This document shows positions 16,098 to 25,000 of a stretch of 64,000 nt of DNA, in pieces. The position numbers and the translations under genes were made by a program. The notes under the pieces are model-generated. The model was not told the DNA's origin. It ran no database searches and saw only the letters and a list, made by a program, of their open reading frames with translations. Position 1 is the stretch's first letter, and the number at the start of each line of letters is the position of its first letter. This DNA is from Deltaproteobacteria bacterium (GTDB taxonomy: Bacteria > Lernaellota > Lernaellaia > JACKCT01): NCBI GenBank assembly GCA_020845895.1, contig JADLEX010000060.1, positions 1-64,000 of the forward strand, written 5' to 3'.

Positions 16098-18158
16098 TCA
16101 GTCGACTTCGTACGCGCCGATGTCCCACGCGCCGTTGACGGGACGCGGCGATCCGTCCATGTCGTACCAAGCCCAGAACTGATCCGCGGGGGTCAGGTAC
16201 GGCATGGGGTTGATCCCCGCGTCGATCAGCGCGCTGCCGGCCTGCGGGTGGAAATCGTCCGCTCCCACGAAGTCGGGGTCCTCGTTCAGGTTGCCGCCCG
16301 CCTCGGCGCAACTGTCGAAGTCGCACGCGTTCACGTCATCGATGTCGGTCAGGGAATTGGTGCCGTCATCAACAAGTGCGTCGACGCTGCCGTCGAGGTT
16401 GTTGCCGACGAACACGACTTTGCGGAACGGCGCGCCTGAGGGAAGAAACGCCACGTAAGAGTCGCCGGCCGACGGTCCTGACCCGAAGTGATTGTTGAAA
16501 ACGAGCGGATCCTGGAGTTCCGCGCCGCTCAACGTCAGATTGAGCGCCGCGCGCGTGGTGTCGCCGCCGCCCGCGACCGCCACATTCTGTCCGATCACCG
16601 CATCGATTCCCATGCAGTAGATCGCGAAGTTCGTCCCCGGCGTATCGCCCGTGGTGATGACGTTGTTCGTGACAACGGACCGCACGCCCGGTAAGCCGGC
16701 GCTCAGGAGCAATCCGACGTTCAGGGAACTGCCCGCGTCGCCGGTGGAAATCCGTGCGCCGTCGACGACCACCTCGGATCCCATCAGGTTCATCCCGCCG
16801 CTCGTTCCGGTCGGCGTGTCGTCGAGGGCTACCGAGCCGCCGAGCCACTGTATTCGCGACATGATGGCGTAGACGCCGAATCCGGACGTCACCGCGTCGC
16901 CGATCTCCAGGGTCGTATCGACCACCGAAAACCACGACGTGTTGATCAACGCACCAACCGCTTCGTCGGCGTCTCCGACGGAGATCGAGGAATTCGAGAC
17001 GGTGCCGCTCGATGTCGTCATGTAGAGCGCATAGGCGGCGTCCGTATCCGATCCGCCGAGCGAAATCTGCGAGTCGGTGATCGAGATGTCCGCGTACAGG
17101 GCGAAAACGCCGTAGGTGGACGTGTCGGTCGACTTGCCCACGTCGATCGTCGTGCGATGGATGTCGAGCGACATGCCCTGCGCAAAGAGAATTCCGTATT
17201 TGGAGCCGGCGCCGTCGGGCACCGTGATCTTCGAATCGACGATGGCGACCTTCGCCCTGACGGGACAGGAGAGGCCGTAGGAGGCGCCGCCGGATGCTCC
17301 CTCCAGCGTCATGCCGTGGATGAGAATCGAGCCGCCCGGGGCGACCAGCAGGGGCTGCGTCGCCGTGTCGGGTTCGAGCACCGTGGGAGCCTTGACGTCA
17401 CGGGTCCACGTGCCGGGATCGTAACCGCCGTAAAAGTTGACCACGCCGTCCGCGGGAAGCTCCGCGTCCTCGGAGTACGTTCCCTCGGCGATATAAACGT
17501 TCGGCTTGGCGTCGTCCGCCGCCGCTTCGTCCATGCCTTTTTGAATCGTCGCGAAGGGATCGTCTTTCGTTCCGTCGTTGCCGTCGTCTCCGCCCGCGCC
17601 GTCGACGAAAAATCCGGCATCTTCATCGGCGAGGGCGTCGGCCTCGTCGCAGTCCTGATCGATGCCGTCGTCGGGGAAATCGACCGCGCCGGGATAGACC
17701 GTCACGTCCTCGTCGTCGCAGTCGTCGGCCTCCGTCATGTACTCGGGGGGCAGCGTGCCGCCGGTGCACAGATCGACGCCCGTGCCCGCGTAACCATCGC
17801 CGTCGGCGTCGACGAATCCCGTGACGATCGCGAACGCATTCGCATCGTTGTCGTTGCAGTCCGAGCCCGCCTCGCAGTTTTCGCCGTAGGTGTCGCCGTC
17901 GTTGTCCTCGCACTGCGGCGTGGCGTCGTCGTCGGCGTCGTCGTCGGCGTCGTCGTCGGCATCGTCGTCGGCGTCGTCGTCGGCATCGTCGTCGGCATCG
18001 TCGTCCGAATCGTCATCCGCGTCGTCGTCGCCGGAATCGTCGTCGGACGGCGATCCCGAGTCGTCGTCGTCATCGTCGTCGCCGCATCCGCAGCCCACGA
18101 CCGATGCCGCCGCGAGGGCGAGCATCAGGATCAAGAACCACCCTTTCATCCATCCCAT
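16098..18158 (-). CDS. Asp-linker lipoprotein with MopE-like motif and beta-helix
   Basis: A 686-residue lipoprotein. The signal peptide ends with lipobox VVGC and is followed by CGDDDDDDD and a linker of DDDA repeats to about residue 80. Next come MopE-type putative metal-binding repeats (DNDGDTYG, DCDDEDVTVYPGAVDFPDDG, IDQDCDEAD). From about residue 160 there is a long right-handed parallel beta-helix domain (DPFATIQKGMD near its start, many short repeats of SxI and GVxA type). It ends PQAGSALIDAG...GAYEVD, as in choice-of-anchor/pectate-lyase-like surface proteins. No catalytic residues are evident. A surface adhesin or carbohydrate-binding role is inferred. ATG 18158 with GGAGG is chosen over TTG 18164. 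Confidence 0.82.
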   Translation of the reverse strand: MGWMKGWFLILMLALAAASVVGCGCGDDDDDDDSGSPSDDDSGDDDADDDSDDDADDDADDDADDDADDDADDDADDDATPQCEDNDGDTYGENCEAGSDCNDNDANAFAIVTGFVDADGDGYAGTGVDLCTGGTLPPEYMTEADDCDDEDVTVYPGAVDFPDDGIDQDCDEADALADEDAGFFVDGAGGDDGNDGTKDDPFATIQKGMDEAAADDAKPNVYIAEGTYSEDAELPADGVVNFYGGYDPGTWTRDVKAPTVLEPDTATQPLLVAPGGSILIHGMTLEGASGGASYGLSCPVRAKVAIVDSKITVPDGAGSKYGILFAQGMSLDIHRTTIDVGKSTDTSTYGVFALYADISITDSQISLGGSDTDAAYALYMTTSSGTVSNSSISVGDADEAVGALINTSWFSVVDTTLEIGDAVTSGFGVYAIMSRIQWLGGSVALDDTPTGTSGGMNLMGSEVVVDGARISTGDAGSSLNVGLLLSAGLPGVRSVVTNNVITTGDTPGTNFAIYCMGIDAVIGQNVAVAGGGDTTRAALNLTLSGAELQDPLVFNNHFGSGPSAGDSYVAFLPSGAPFRKVVFVGNNLDGSVDALVDDGTNSLTDIDDVNACDFDSCAEAGGNLNEDPDFVGADDFHPQAGSALIDAGINPMPYLTPADQFWAWYDMDGSPRPVNGAWDIGAYEVD
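17923..18006 (-). repeat. tandem 12-bp repeat encoding DDDA linker
   Basis: Seven 12-base units (plus-strand GCGTCGTCGTCG or GCATCGTCGTCG) encode the DDDA linker of the beta-helix lipoprotein. The units differ only at synonymous positions. Unit length and amino acid (A instead of TA) differ from the array at 9178-9372, so the two linkers appear to have expanded independently. Confidence 0.85.
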
Positions 18159-18214
18159 GGCCAATGACCTCCGCGTGAGAGAGTAACCGTCGCAAAGATG
18201 TTGCGAGCGGTGTT

Positions 18215-18241
18215 ATTGTACTCCAAGTCACCGAAGGTCAA
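18215..18241 (-). promoter_or_regulatory. candidate sigma-70 promoter for the beta-helix lipoprotein
   Basis: On the minus strand TTGACC (18236-18241) and TACAAT (18215-18220) are separated by 15 bases, a short spacer for good hexamers. It lies about 57 bases upstream of ATG 18158. Confidence 0.4.
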
Positions 18242-18309
18242 GCATAATTCATATGATAGCTGTCATATTCGACCGTTGTCCGACCGAGCCCAGTCCGTGG
18301 ATCCACCGG

Positions 18310-18346
18310 AAAAGGGGATTTCCGAGGAGTCACCTCGGAGATCCCC
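18310..18346 (-). terminator. strong hairpin terminator after the 18410-19015 gene
   Basis: Read on the minus strand, GGGGATCTCCGAGG, a five-base loop and CCTCGGAAATCCCC pair at 13 of 14 positions. TTTT follows directly. It lies about 65 bases past the stop codon of the gene at 18410. Confidence 0.7.
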
Positions 18347-18361
18347 CTTCCGCGCAACCCG

Positions 18362-18396
18362 GCTTGCGGGTGTCCGCTCGGACAGTCGCCGCAAGC
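18362..18396. other. nested hairpin
   Basis: GCTTGCGG and CCGCAAGC form the outer 8-bp stem. TGTCCG and CGGACA form an inner 6-bp stem around a two-base loop. It lies between a gene stop (18410) and the terminator hairpin, so it would be in the 3' untranslated end of that message. No protein frame is credible in 18159-18409. Confidence 0.5.
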
Positions 18397-18409
18397 GATG
18401 ACTTCAGAC

Positions 18410-19015
18410 TTACCGCGCGACTCCGCCGAGCGTCTCCTTGAGCATGCCCAGCAGTTCGACAATCTCTTCCAATTCCGGATCGTCGAGCGTTTCGGCCGCG
18501 GCGGCGACTTTTTCCCGAGCCGCTTCGCAGATCGCAATCGCATCCTCCGGTTCGTCCTTCGACGCCACGTCGATCCGCTTGAGCGCTTCGGCGTACGTGA
18601 CGATCGCATCGCCCTTGAGCAGTTGATTCGCCGAGGCCGCGAGGAGTCCTTCGATCGTGAACGTCCCCTCCTCCGATTTCTCGACCAGCGAGAAGGGATC
18701 GGTGAACGTGGCGCCGAACTCGATCTCGTCCGTTCCGTTCACCAACTCTTCATCGCAGGCGACGAGATATTGGTGGTAGATCATGGCGTCGTTGGGACCC
18801 AGATGCTGCGGCTCGACCTCATCCGGGTTTTCCGAATATTCCTCGCCGTGGAATTCGTGCATGAGCAGATACCACGGCAGCGTCATCCGGGCGCGCACAT
18901 CGAGCGCCGCAACGTCCATGTTCTCATCGAATCGCGCGCCGAACGGCAGGCCGGCTCCGTCGTCGGAATCGATGAAGACGTACGCGCCCTTGCCCGCGTC
19001 CGTCACCTCGTCCAT
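18410..19015 (-). CDS. acidic protein of unknown function
   Basis: A 201-residue acidic protein with no signal peptide and no membrane segment. The first part has Asp-rich loops (FIDSDDGAG) and a mixed domain (MTLPWYLLMHEFHGEEYSENPDE). The last 70 residues are helical (DAIVTYAEALKRID ... EAIAICEAAREKVAAA style). I do not recognise the family. The reading frame stays open for 16 codons upstream of ATG 19015 and reads naturally (EGCFIFYDTL) but has no start codon. A Shine-Dalgarno and ATG at 19068 are in a different frame, so a frameshift near 19045-19050 is possible. Confidence 0.6.
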   Translation of the reverse strand: MDEVTDAGKGAYVFIDSDDGAGLPFGARFDENMDVAALDVRARMTLPWYLLMHEFHGEEYSENPDEVEPQHLGPNDAMIYHQYLVACDEELVNGTDEIEFGATFTDPFSLVEKSEEGTFTIEGLLAASANQLLKGDAIVTYAEALKRIDVASKDEPEDAIAICEAAREKVAAAAETLDDPELEEIVELLGMLKETLGGVAR

Positions 19016-19239
19016 GAGCGTGTCGTAGAATATGAAACAGCCCTCAGATTCCTGACAACTTCAGACATCTCATTCGCCCTCCGCCGTCTCGCGCCTGCGA
19101 TGGAATCGATCCGGATAGGTATAAAAGACGGGCGCGACATCTCGCGTGACAAGCACGGAGAACGCGAGGTCGACGACGAAGGCCAAGCAGAACGGTCGAC
19201 AAGTCCGGTGCTTCCACCGACTGCGGGAACGGGATTAGA

Positions 19240-22020
19240 ATGGCGGTGTCAATCTCGCCGGACTCGAAACATGGAACGCGGTGCGGCGCGTGGGGAGCGG
19301 TTTTGGTTCAGGCCGTGAGAAAAGACGATCCGGACGCCTCGACGTCCAATACCATCGCTTCGCCGAAGCGATTTTCCCGAATCTTACGCGGCACGTATCA
19401 TCACTATTCCGCCATCCTTCGACCGCCGTTCGGATTCATCGTCCGGTGGATCTGCCGGTTCCTCTTCGCGGCGTGGCGGCTCTCCGACACCGACGCGCAG
19501 ATCATCCGCGACGCGGTGAAGCGCGGCCCGGTGCTCTATGTTTCGCGCGACAAGAGCCGGCTCGAATACCTCGCCCTCGCGTGGTCGCTCGCCCGTCAGG
19601 ATCTGCCGCCGCCGCAGTTCGCGCATTACGTCTCCATGTACCCGTTTCTTCAGCTCGGTCCGTCGTTGCGCCGTCTGTTCGCCGTGATCGCGCACTGGCT
19701 CGAATTTCGTTCCTATCCGAATCCCTATCGTAACGGCTACCTCGAGGACCTGTTGGCGGTCCAGACGCCGAGTCTTCTGTGCGTCGCGCAGTTCGAGTCG
19801 ATGCCCCGGCGTTTTTCGCGCGACGGAACGGACACGCTCGCCGAGATCCTGCGCGTTTCGCGCGACCTGATGCGCCCCGTCCAGGTGGTGCCGATCGCCG
19901 TCATTTACGGGCGCGCGCCGGACCAGTCCACCGAGTCGCTCCTCGATCTGCTCTTCGGGCCCACGTCGAATCCGGGCGCGCTGCGTCGCCTGTGGCTCTC
20001 CGTGAGATATCGGCGCAGCACTTCTTTGCGCGTCGGCGAGGTCGAATCGCTGGAAACGATGGCCGCGCGCGTGACACGCCGGGGCGTCCCCGCCGCCGCC
20101 CTCGCCGCCGCCCTCGCCGCCGACGAGCTCGCGTACCACCTTCGCCGCGAACTCATTGCGCGCCTCGACGACGAGCGCCGCGTGGTGCTGGGCCCGATCC
20201 GCAAATCGCGCCCCGAAATCGTCGAGGCGGCGCTGCACAACGCGGGACTCGTGTCGTTCCTGCAGGAGTACTGCAAGGCGACGAACCAGAGCTACGTCGA
20301 GACGCGCAAACGCGCGAAGCGCTATCTGGAAGAGATGGCGGCCGACTACGACCCCGGCGTGGTCGCCATCATATCGGGGCTGCTGCGCACCTGGCTGCGG
20401 CGGAGGCAGGGCGAGCTGGTCGTCGACAAGGACGGACTGGAAAAGGTCCGTAAAACGATCCGCCAGATGCCGATCGTCTACGTACCCTGCCACAAGAGCC
20501 ACCTCGACTACCTGCTCGTCAGTTACGTGCTCTACAAGCACCGGCTCTCGCTGCCTCGCATTCTCTCGGGCATCAACCTCGATTTCTGGCCGGTCGGCGG
20601 ATTCTTCCGCAGCAGCGGCGCGTTTTTCCTGCGCCGCGTCTTCAAGGGCAAACGCGTCTATTCCACGTGCGTCGCGGTGTATATCGAAACGTTGCTGCGC
20701 GAGCGGCTCAATCTGGAGTTCTTTATCGAAGGCGGGCGCAGCCGAGTGGGCAAGGTCATTCCGCCCAAGCTCGGCTTCATCTCGATCCTGCTCGATGCGT
20801 TCCGCAAGAGCGGCCTTCACGACCTGAGCTTCGTCCCCGTTCTAATCGATTACGAGCGGGTCTTCGAGGAGAAGACCTACCTCGACGAAGCGGGCGGCCG
20901 CGACGACAAGGGCAACAAGGTCCGCACGGTGGTCGAGAATCGCAAGATGGTGAAACGGCGTATCGGCGAGGTCGTGCTCGAATTCGACGATCCCCTCTCG
21001 ATGCGCGACTTGATTCACCGTTCGGGATTCGACGCCATCCCGCCCGACCGGGCCGGGCAGATGGCGCTTGCGTCGAACATTGCCTACGAGGTGACGTGGC
21101 GCATCAATCGTCGCGCCAAGGCGCGCCCTTACGCGCTGCTTGCCACCGCGCTGCTCTCGTCTCCCAAGCGCGGCGCCCTGCTCGCGACGCTCGTCGATCA
21201 GGTGGAGCTGCTGCAGGAGTGCATCGTCAGCCGTGGAGGCGAACTGCATGACGGCGAGCGCACGGGGTCGGAGTGGATTCGCGGCGTCATCGACCGCGCC
21301 GCGCGGGACAAGGTCGTCCGAATCGAAAACGACGACGCCGACGATCCCGACGAGACGATCGTGATGGTCGATGAGGAGCAGCGGCTGCCGCTCACGCTGC
21401 ACCGCAACTCGGTCATCCACCAGTATCAGGACGTGGCGATCGCCGCGGCGGCGTTCCTCGGCGCGGACGGGCCCGCACCGGCCGACCAACTGTTCGGCAC
21501 GTTCGTCTTCATCCGGTCGGTGCTGGCCGGCGAACTCATCTACGGACCGCGCGCGACGCACGACGAAGCCCACGAGCGGCCGCGATTCGTCGAAGCCCTC
21601 GAGTATTTCACCGGCAAGGGATTCGTCGCCGAGTCGGATCGCGGCCTCATCCTGTCCGCCGCCGGACGCCAGGCCGCGTGGCTTTTCGCGAGCACGATCC
21701 ACTGCTATCTCGAAAGCTACTACGTCGTGGCGTCGACGATGTGGAAGCATCGTGAGTCTTCGTACGCGGACAAGGACTGGCTGAAGCGGATGATGAAACG
21801 CGGGCGCGTGCTCGCGGGCATCGGCGAAATCGCCTATCCCGAGGCTGTCCATCGCACGCACTTCGAGACGGCGCTGCGCCGCTTCGTCGCGATGGGCCTC
21901 GCGCGGCAGGAAGAACACGTCGGCGAGAAGTCGCGCGTCACCCGCAAGGTGATGGCGCAGGACTTCCCGGCCCTCGAATCGACGCTCGACCGCCTGAAGG
22001 TACACGTCGGACGGCTCTAG
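19240..22020 (+). CDS. plsB: glycerol-3-phosphate 1-O-acyltransferase
   Basis: PlsB transfers an acyl chain to position 1 of glycerol-3-phosphate, the first step of phospholipid synthesis, at the inner membrane. All four glycerolipid acyltransferase blocks are present: CHKSHLDY near residue 417 (HxxxxD catalytic pair), GAFFLRRVFKG, FFIEGGRSRVGK and VPVLIDYERVFE. The protein has 926 residues against about 806 in E. coli, with extra sequence at the N-terminus. The exact start is uncertain: ATG 19240 has only a weak GGGA upstream, and GTG 19315 is an alternative. The stop is one base from that of the convergent TPR gene. Confidence 0.92.
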   Translation: MAVSISPDSKHGTRCGAWGAVLVQAVRKDDPDASTSNTIASPKRFSRILRGTYHHYSAILRPPFGFIVRWICRFLFAAWRLSDTDAQIIRDAVKRGPVLYVSRDKSRLEYLALAWSLARQDLPPPQFAHYVSMYPFLQLGPSLRRLFAVIAHWLEFRSYPNPYRNGYLEDLLAVQTPSLLCVAQFESMPRRFSRDGTDTLAEILRVSRDLMRPVQVVPIAVIYGRAPDQSTESLLDLLFGPTSNPGALRRLWLSVRYRRSTSLRVGEVESLETMAARVTRRGVPAAALAAALAADELAYHLRRELIARLDDERRVVLGPIRKSRPEIVEAALHNAGLVSFLQEYCKATNQSYVETRKRAKRYLEEMAADYDPGVVAIISGLLRTWLRRRQGELVVDKDGLEKVRKTIRQMPIVYVPCHKSHLDYLLVSYVLYKHRLSLPRILSGINLDFWPVGGFFRSSGAFFLRRVFKGKRVYSTCVAVYIETLLRERLNLEFFIEGGRSRVGKVIPPKLGFISILLDAFRKSGLHDLSFVPVLIDYERVFEEKTYLDEAGGRDDKGNKVRTVVENRKMVKRRIGEVVLEFDDPLSMRDLIHRSGFDAIPPDRAGQMALASNIAYEVTWRINRRAKARPYALLATALLSSPKRGALLATLVDQVELLQECIVSRGGELHDGERTGSEWIRGVIDRAARDKVVRIENDDADDPDETIVMVDEEQRLPLTLHRNSVIHQYQDVAIAAAAFLGADGPAPADQLFGTFVFIRSVLAGELIYGPRATHDEAHERPRFVEALEYFTGKGFVAESDRGLILSAAGRQAAWLFASTIHCYLESYYVVASTMWKHRESSYADKDWLKRMMKRGRVLAGIGEIAYPEAVHRTHFETALRRFVAMGLARQEEHVGEKSRVTRKVMAQDFPALESTLDRLKVHVGRL

Positions 22021-22021
22021 G

Positions 22022-25000
22022 TCACTCGGCGGGCGGCTGCTCGGGTTCTTTCGCCTCGGCGGCGAGCCAGCAATCGGGGTACTTCTCCAGAACGATCCGG
22101 AAGGTTTCCTTCACCGCCGCGGCTTGGCCGAGCGCGCGCTGGTGATGAATCTTGTCGCCGAGAATCTGGCAGCAGACGCCCGGGTCCTGACATCGGCCGA
22201 ACGCGCGTTCCAGGTGCACGAGCGCCTGCGCCGAGTTGTTCCGCTGCTTCTCGACCTCGGCGAGGCCGAGATCGCACTGCACCTGCACGTCGTCGCGATC
22301 CGCGAATTCCTTGGCGAGGGCGTTGTAGATGTCCCGCGCCGCGTTCGCCTTGCCCGCCCGCGACTCGGACTGCGCGAGCGCGAACGCCGCCTGCGTGCGC
22401 ACGTTCGGATCGGGGGCGTTTTTGCGGATGTCGTCGAGCACGGGGCGGGCGTCGTCGGGATTCGTCTCGAATGCGAGAATCTGCCCGCGGGCGAGCCGCG
22501 CACCCCAGTACGACGGGTCGTCGCCGACCTTCTTCGCGGTCTCCTCGTATCGCTCGAAGATCGTGGACAGCACGGCGCGCACCTTCGCGTCGGATGTGTC
22601 GAGCGAGGCGAGGTTCATCGCCGACGGCGGCAGACGTTCGGGCAATGGCTCCGAAGCGATCTTACCGAGCGTCGCCAGCAGTCCGGTCTGGTCCGCCTGT
22701 AGCTGATATAGTCCCGCCGCCATGATTCGCGCCGCGAGCACCAGCGCCGGGTCGGGTTTCACCGCGTCTTCCATGCGCTTCGCCGTCGCGATCGCGCCCG
22801 GCCCGTCCTTCGCGTCCATGCGCGCCTGCGCCATGCGCTCCCACGCACTCTGGCGCACATCGGGCGGATAAGACGGTCCGGCGAGTTCCTCCCATGCGCG
22901 GTTCGCCTCGTCCTTCGCGCCGCTTTGCCACTGGTACTGCGCGAGATTGAGGCGGTGATAAGCCTTCGACGTGGCATCCGGCGTGATCGCGATGACGCGG
23001 CGGCATTCGTCGATCGCCTCGCCGAGCCGACCGAGCGCCGCGAGCACGTTCACCCGCGTGCCGCGCAGCCACTCTTCGTATGACGGCGGCATCGGCTTTG
23101 CGAGAACGGCGTCGAGTTCTTCGAGAGCCTTGGCGTTCTCGCCGCGCTGCTGCCTCATTCCCGCACGATGCGCCTGCGCCTCGAGCCAGCCTTCGCTATA
23201 GGGCGTCGCGACCGCGAGCGATTCGTCGAGCCGCGCCGCCGCCGCGTCGAACCGGTTCATTTCGAGATACACCGCGGCGAGCGCGTTGAGCACTCGCGAG
23301 CGCGCCTCGGGCGTCGTGACTTCACCGAGCGCTTCGAGCAGCTTTTTCTCGGCGCCGGTCTTGTCGCCGCGATTGCGAAGGGCCTGCGCGTCCTCGATCT
23401 TCGCCGAGAGCAAAAATTCCTTCTGCTCCGGGTATTCGCGCGCGATGGTCTCGATCGTGCGCGCGGCGTCGACCGCCCGCCCCGCGTTGCGATACGCGGC
23501 GAGCACGCCTTCGAGCAGCGTCAGGCGCTTGCCGGGATTCGCGGGCGGGATCTTCAGCAGATATTCGAAGTCCGCGATCGCATCCGCGCCGCGCGGACCG
23601 TAGATGAACGCCTGCGCGCGGGCGTAGCGGATCTCATAATCCACGCGCGGTTCGGTGCCGAGATTCGAGAGAACCACTTTCGCCACGCGGTCGATCGCGT
23701 CAAAGTCCTGCCGCGCGCCGAGCGTGCCCATGATTTCGCGCGCCACGTTGAGCTTCGGTTCCGATCCGCCGGGCAGCGCGAGCAGCCGCCCCACCGCCGC
23801 GTCGAGCCCGCCGGTCTTTCCCGCGCGCAGGTCGATCTGCGTCTCGAGGCCGATTCGCTCGTGGCGCTGATAGACCGGAAGCTGCGCCTCGTCGCCCATC
23901 GCCGCGAGCATGCGCCGCGCGCCGTCGTCGTCGCCCAGGTTTGCGTACACGGCCGCGAGCTGAAGCTTTTCCACCTCGCGCAATTCGCCGGGCTTCGCCG
24001 ACAGGTCGTGCAAATCGGCGAGCGCGGTTTCTTTCAGCGGCGTGCCGTTCAGCGTGTTGATGCGCAGCAGAAGCAGGTCCTTCACACTCTGTCGGTCCTT
24101 CGCCATCCGTTCGCGTGCGAGATCGACCACGCGCGAGAGCGTCTCGTGGCGTTGCCGCTCGGCGAGCAGCCCCACCGATTCCTGCACGGCGTTCAGCTTC
24201 GCGTCGTCCTCGACTGTCGCGTCCATGACCTCGGCGATCGCCGAGAGAAACGCCTCGTCGTTGCCTCGCGCGATTTCGAGCTGCGCCCGCTGCGACATCG
24301 CGTCCCCCCGTTCGCGGGGCTGCAAGTCGTTGCGCGCCAGCAGCGCGTCGATCTGCGCGCCCGCCTCGTCGAAACGGCCCGCGCGAATCAGGATGCGCAC
24401 GAGGTTGGTGCGTTCGCCGGGTCCCATCGACGCGACCATGCCGAGCAGGCGGTCGACCTCGGCCACCTCCGGCACGCGGCCCGGCTCGTCAAGGCGCGAC
24501 TGCGCGCGCATGACGGACAGCTCCGCGACGGCCTCGGGCTGGTCGGCGAGATTCGCGAGGGCGAGATCGAAAAGACGGTCGGCGATGTCGCGCCGCCCGG
24601 TCGGCATGACCGCGTAGAGGATCGTCACGGCCGAGTGGCGTTTCATCTCCGGCTCGGCCTTCGTGGCGAACACGCGCCGCAGCATCTCTTCGAGTCCGTC
24701 GAAGCGGCCCGCGTCGCATTCGATCTGCGCCATGAACGTGACGGCCTCGAGCAGCAGGTTCGGCTCGGTCTTCTCGCCGGCGAGCAGCGTCGTCAAAACG
24801 TCCACGGCTTCCTTCGTTTTGCCGATCCGCTGATACGCGCGGGCGAGGCCGATGCGCGTCTCGGGAATCCGTTCAGCCTCTTCCGCAAGACGCACGACCA
24901 AATATTCCGTCAGACGCGAGACGCGGTCGGTCTGCTCGCGCGCGCCCGCGCGGTCGATTTCGCGATAGAGCTTCTCCGTACCCCACCAGAGCGGATCGAA

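Noticed and set aside
17923-18006. Repeat array possibly being a microsatellite or CRISPR
   Set aside because: It is an in-frame 12-bp coding repeat for the DDDA linker, with no spacers.
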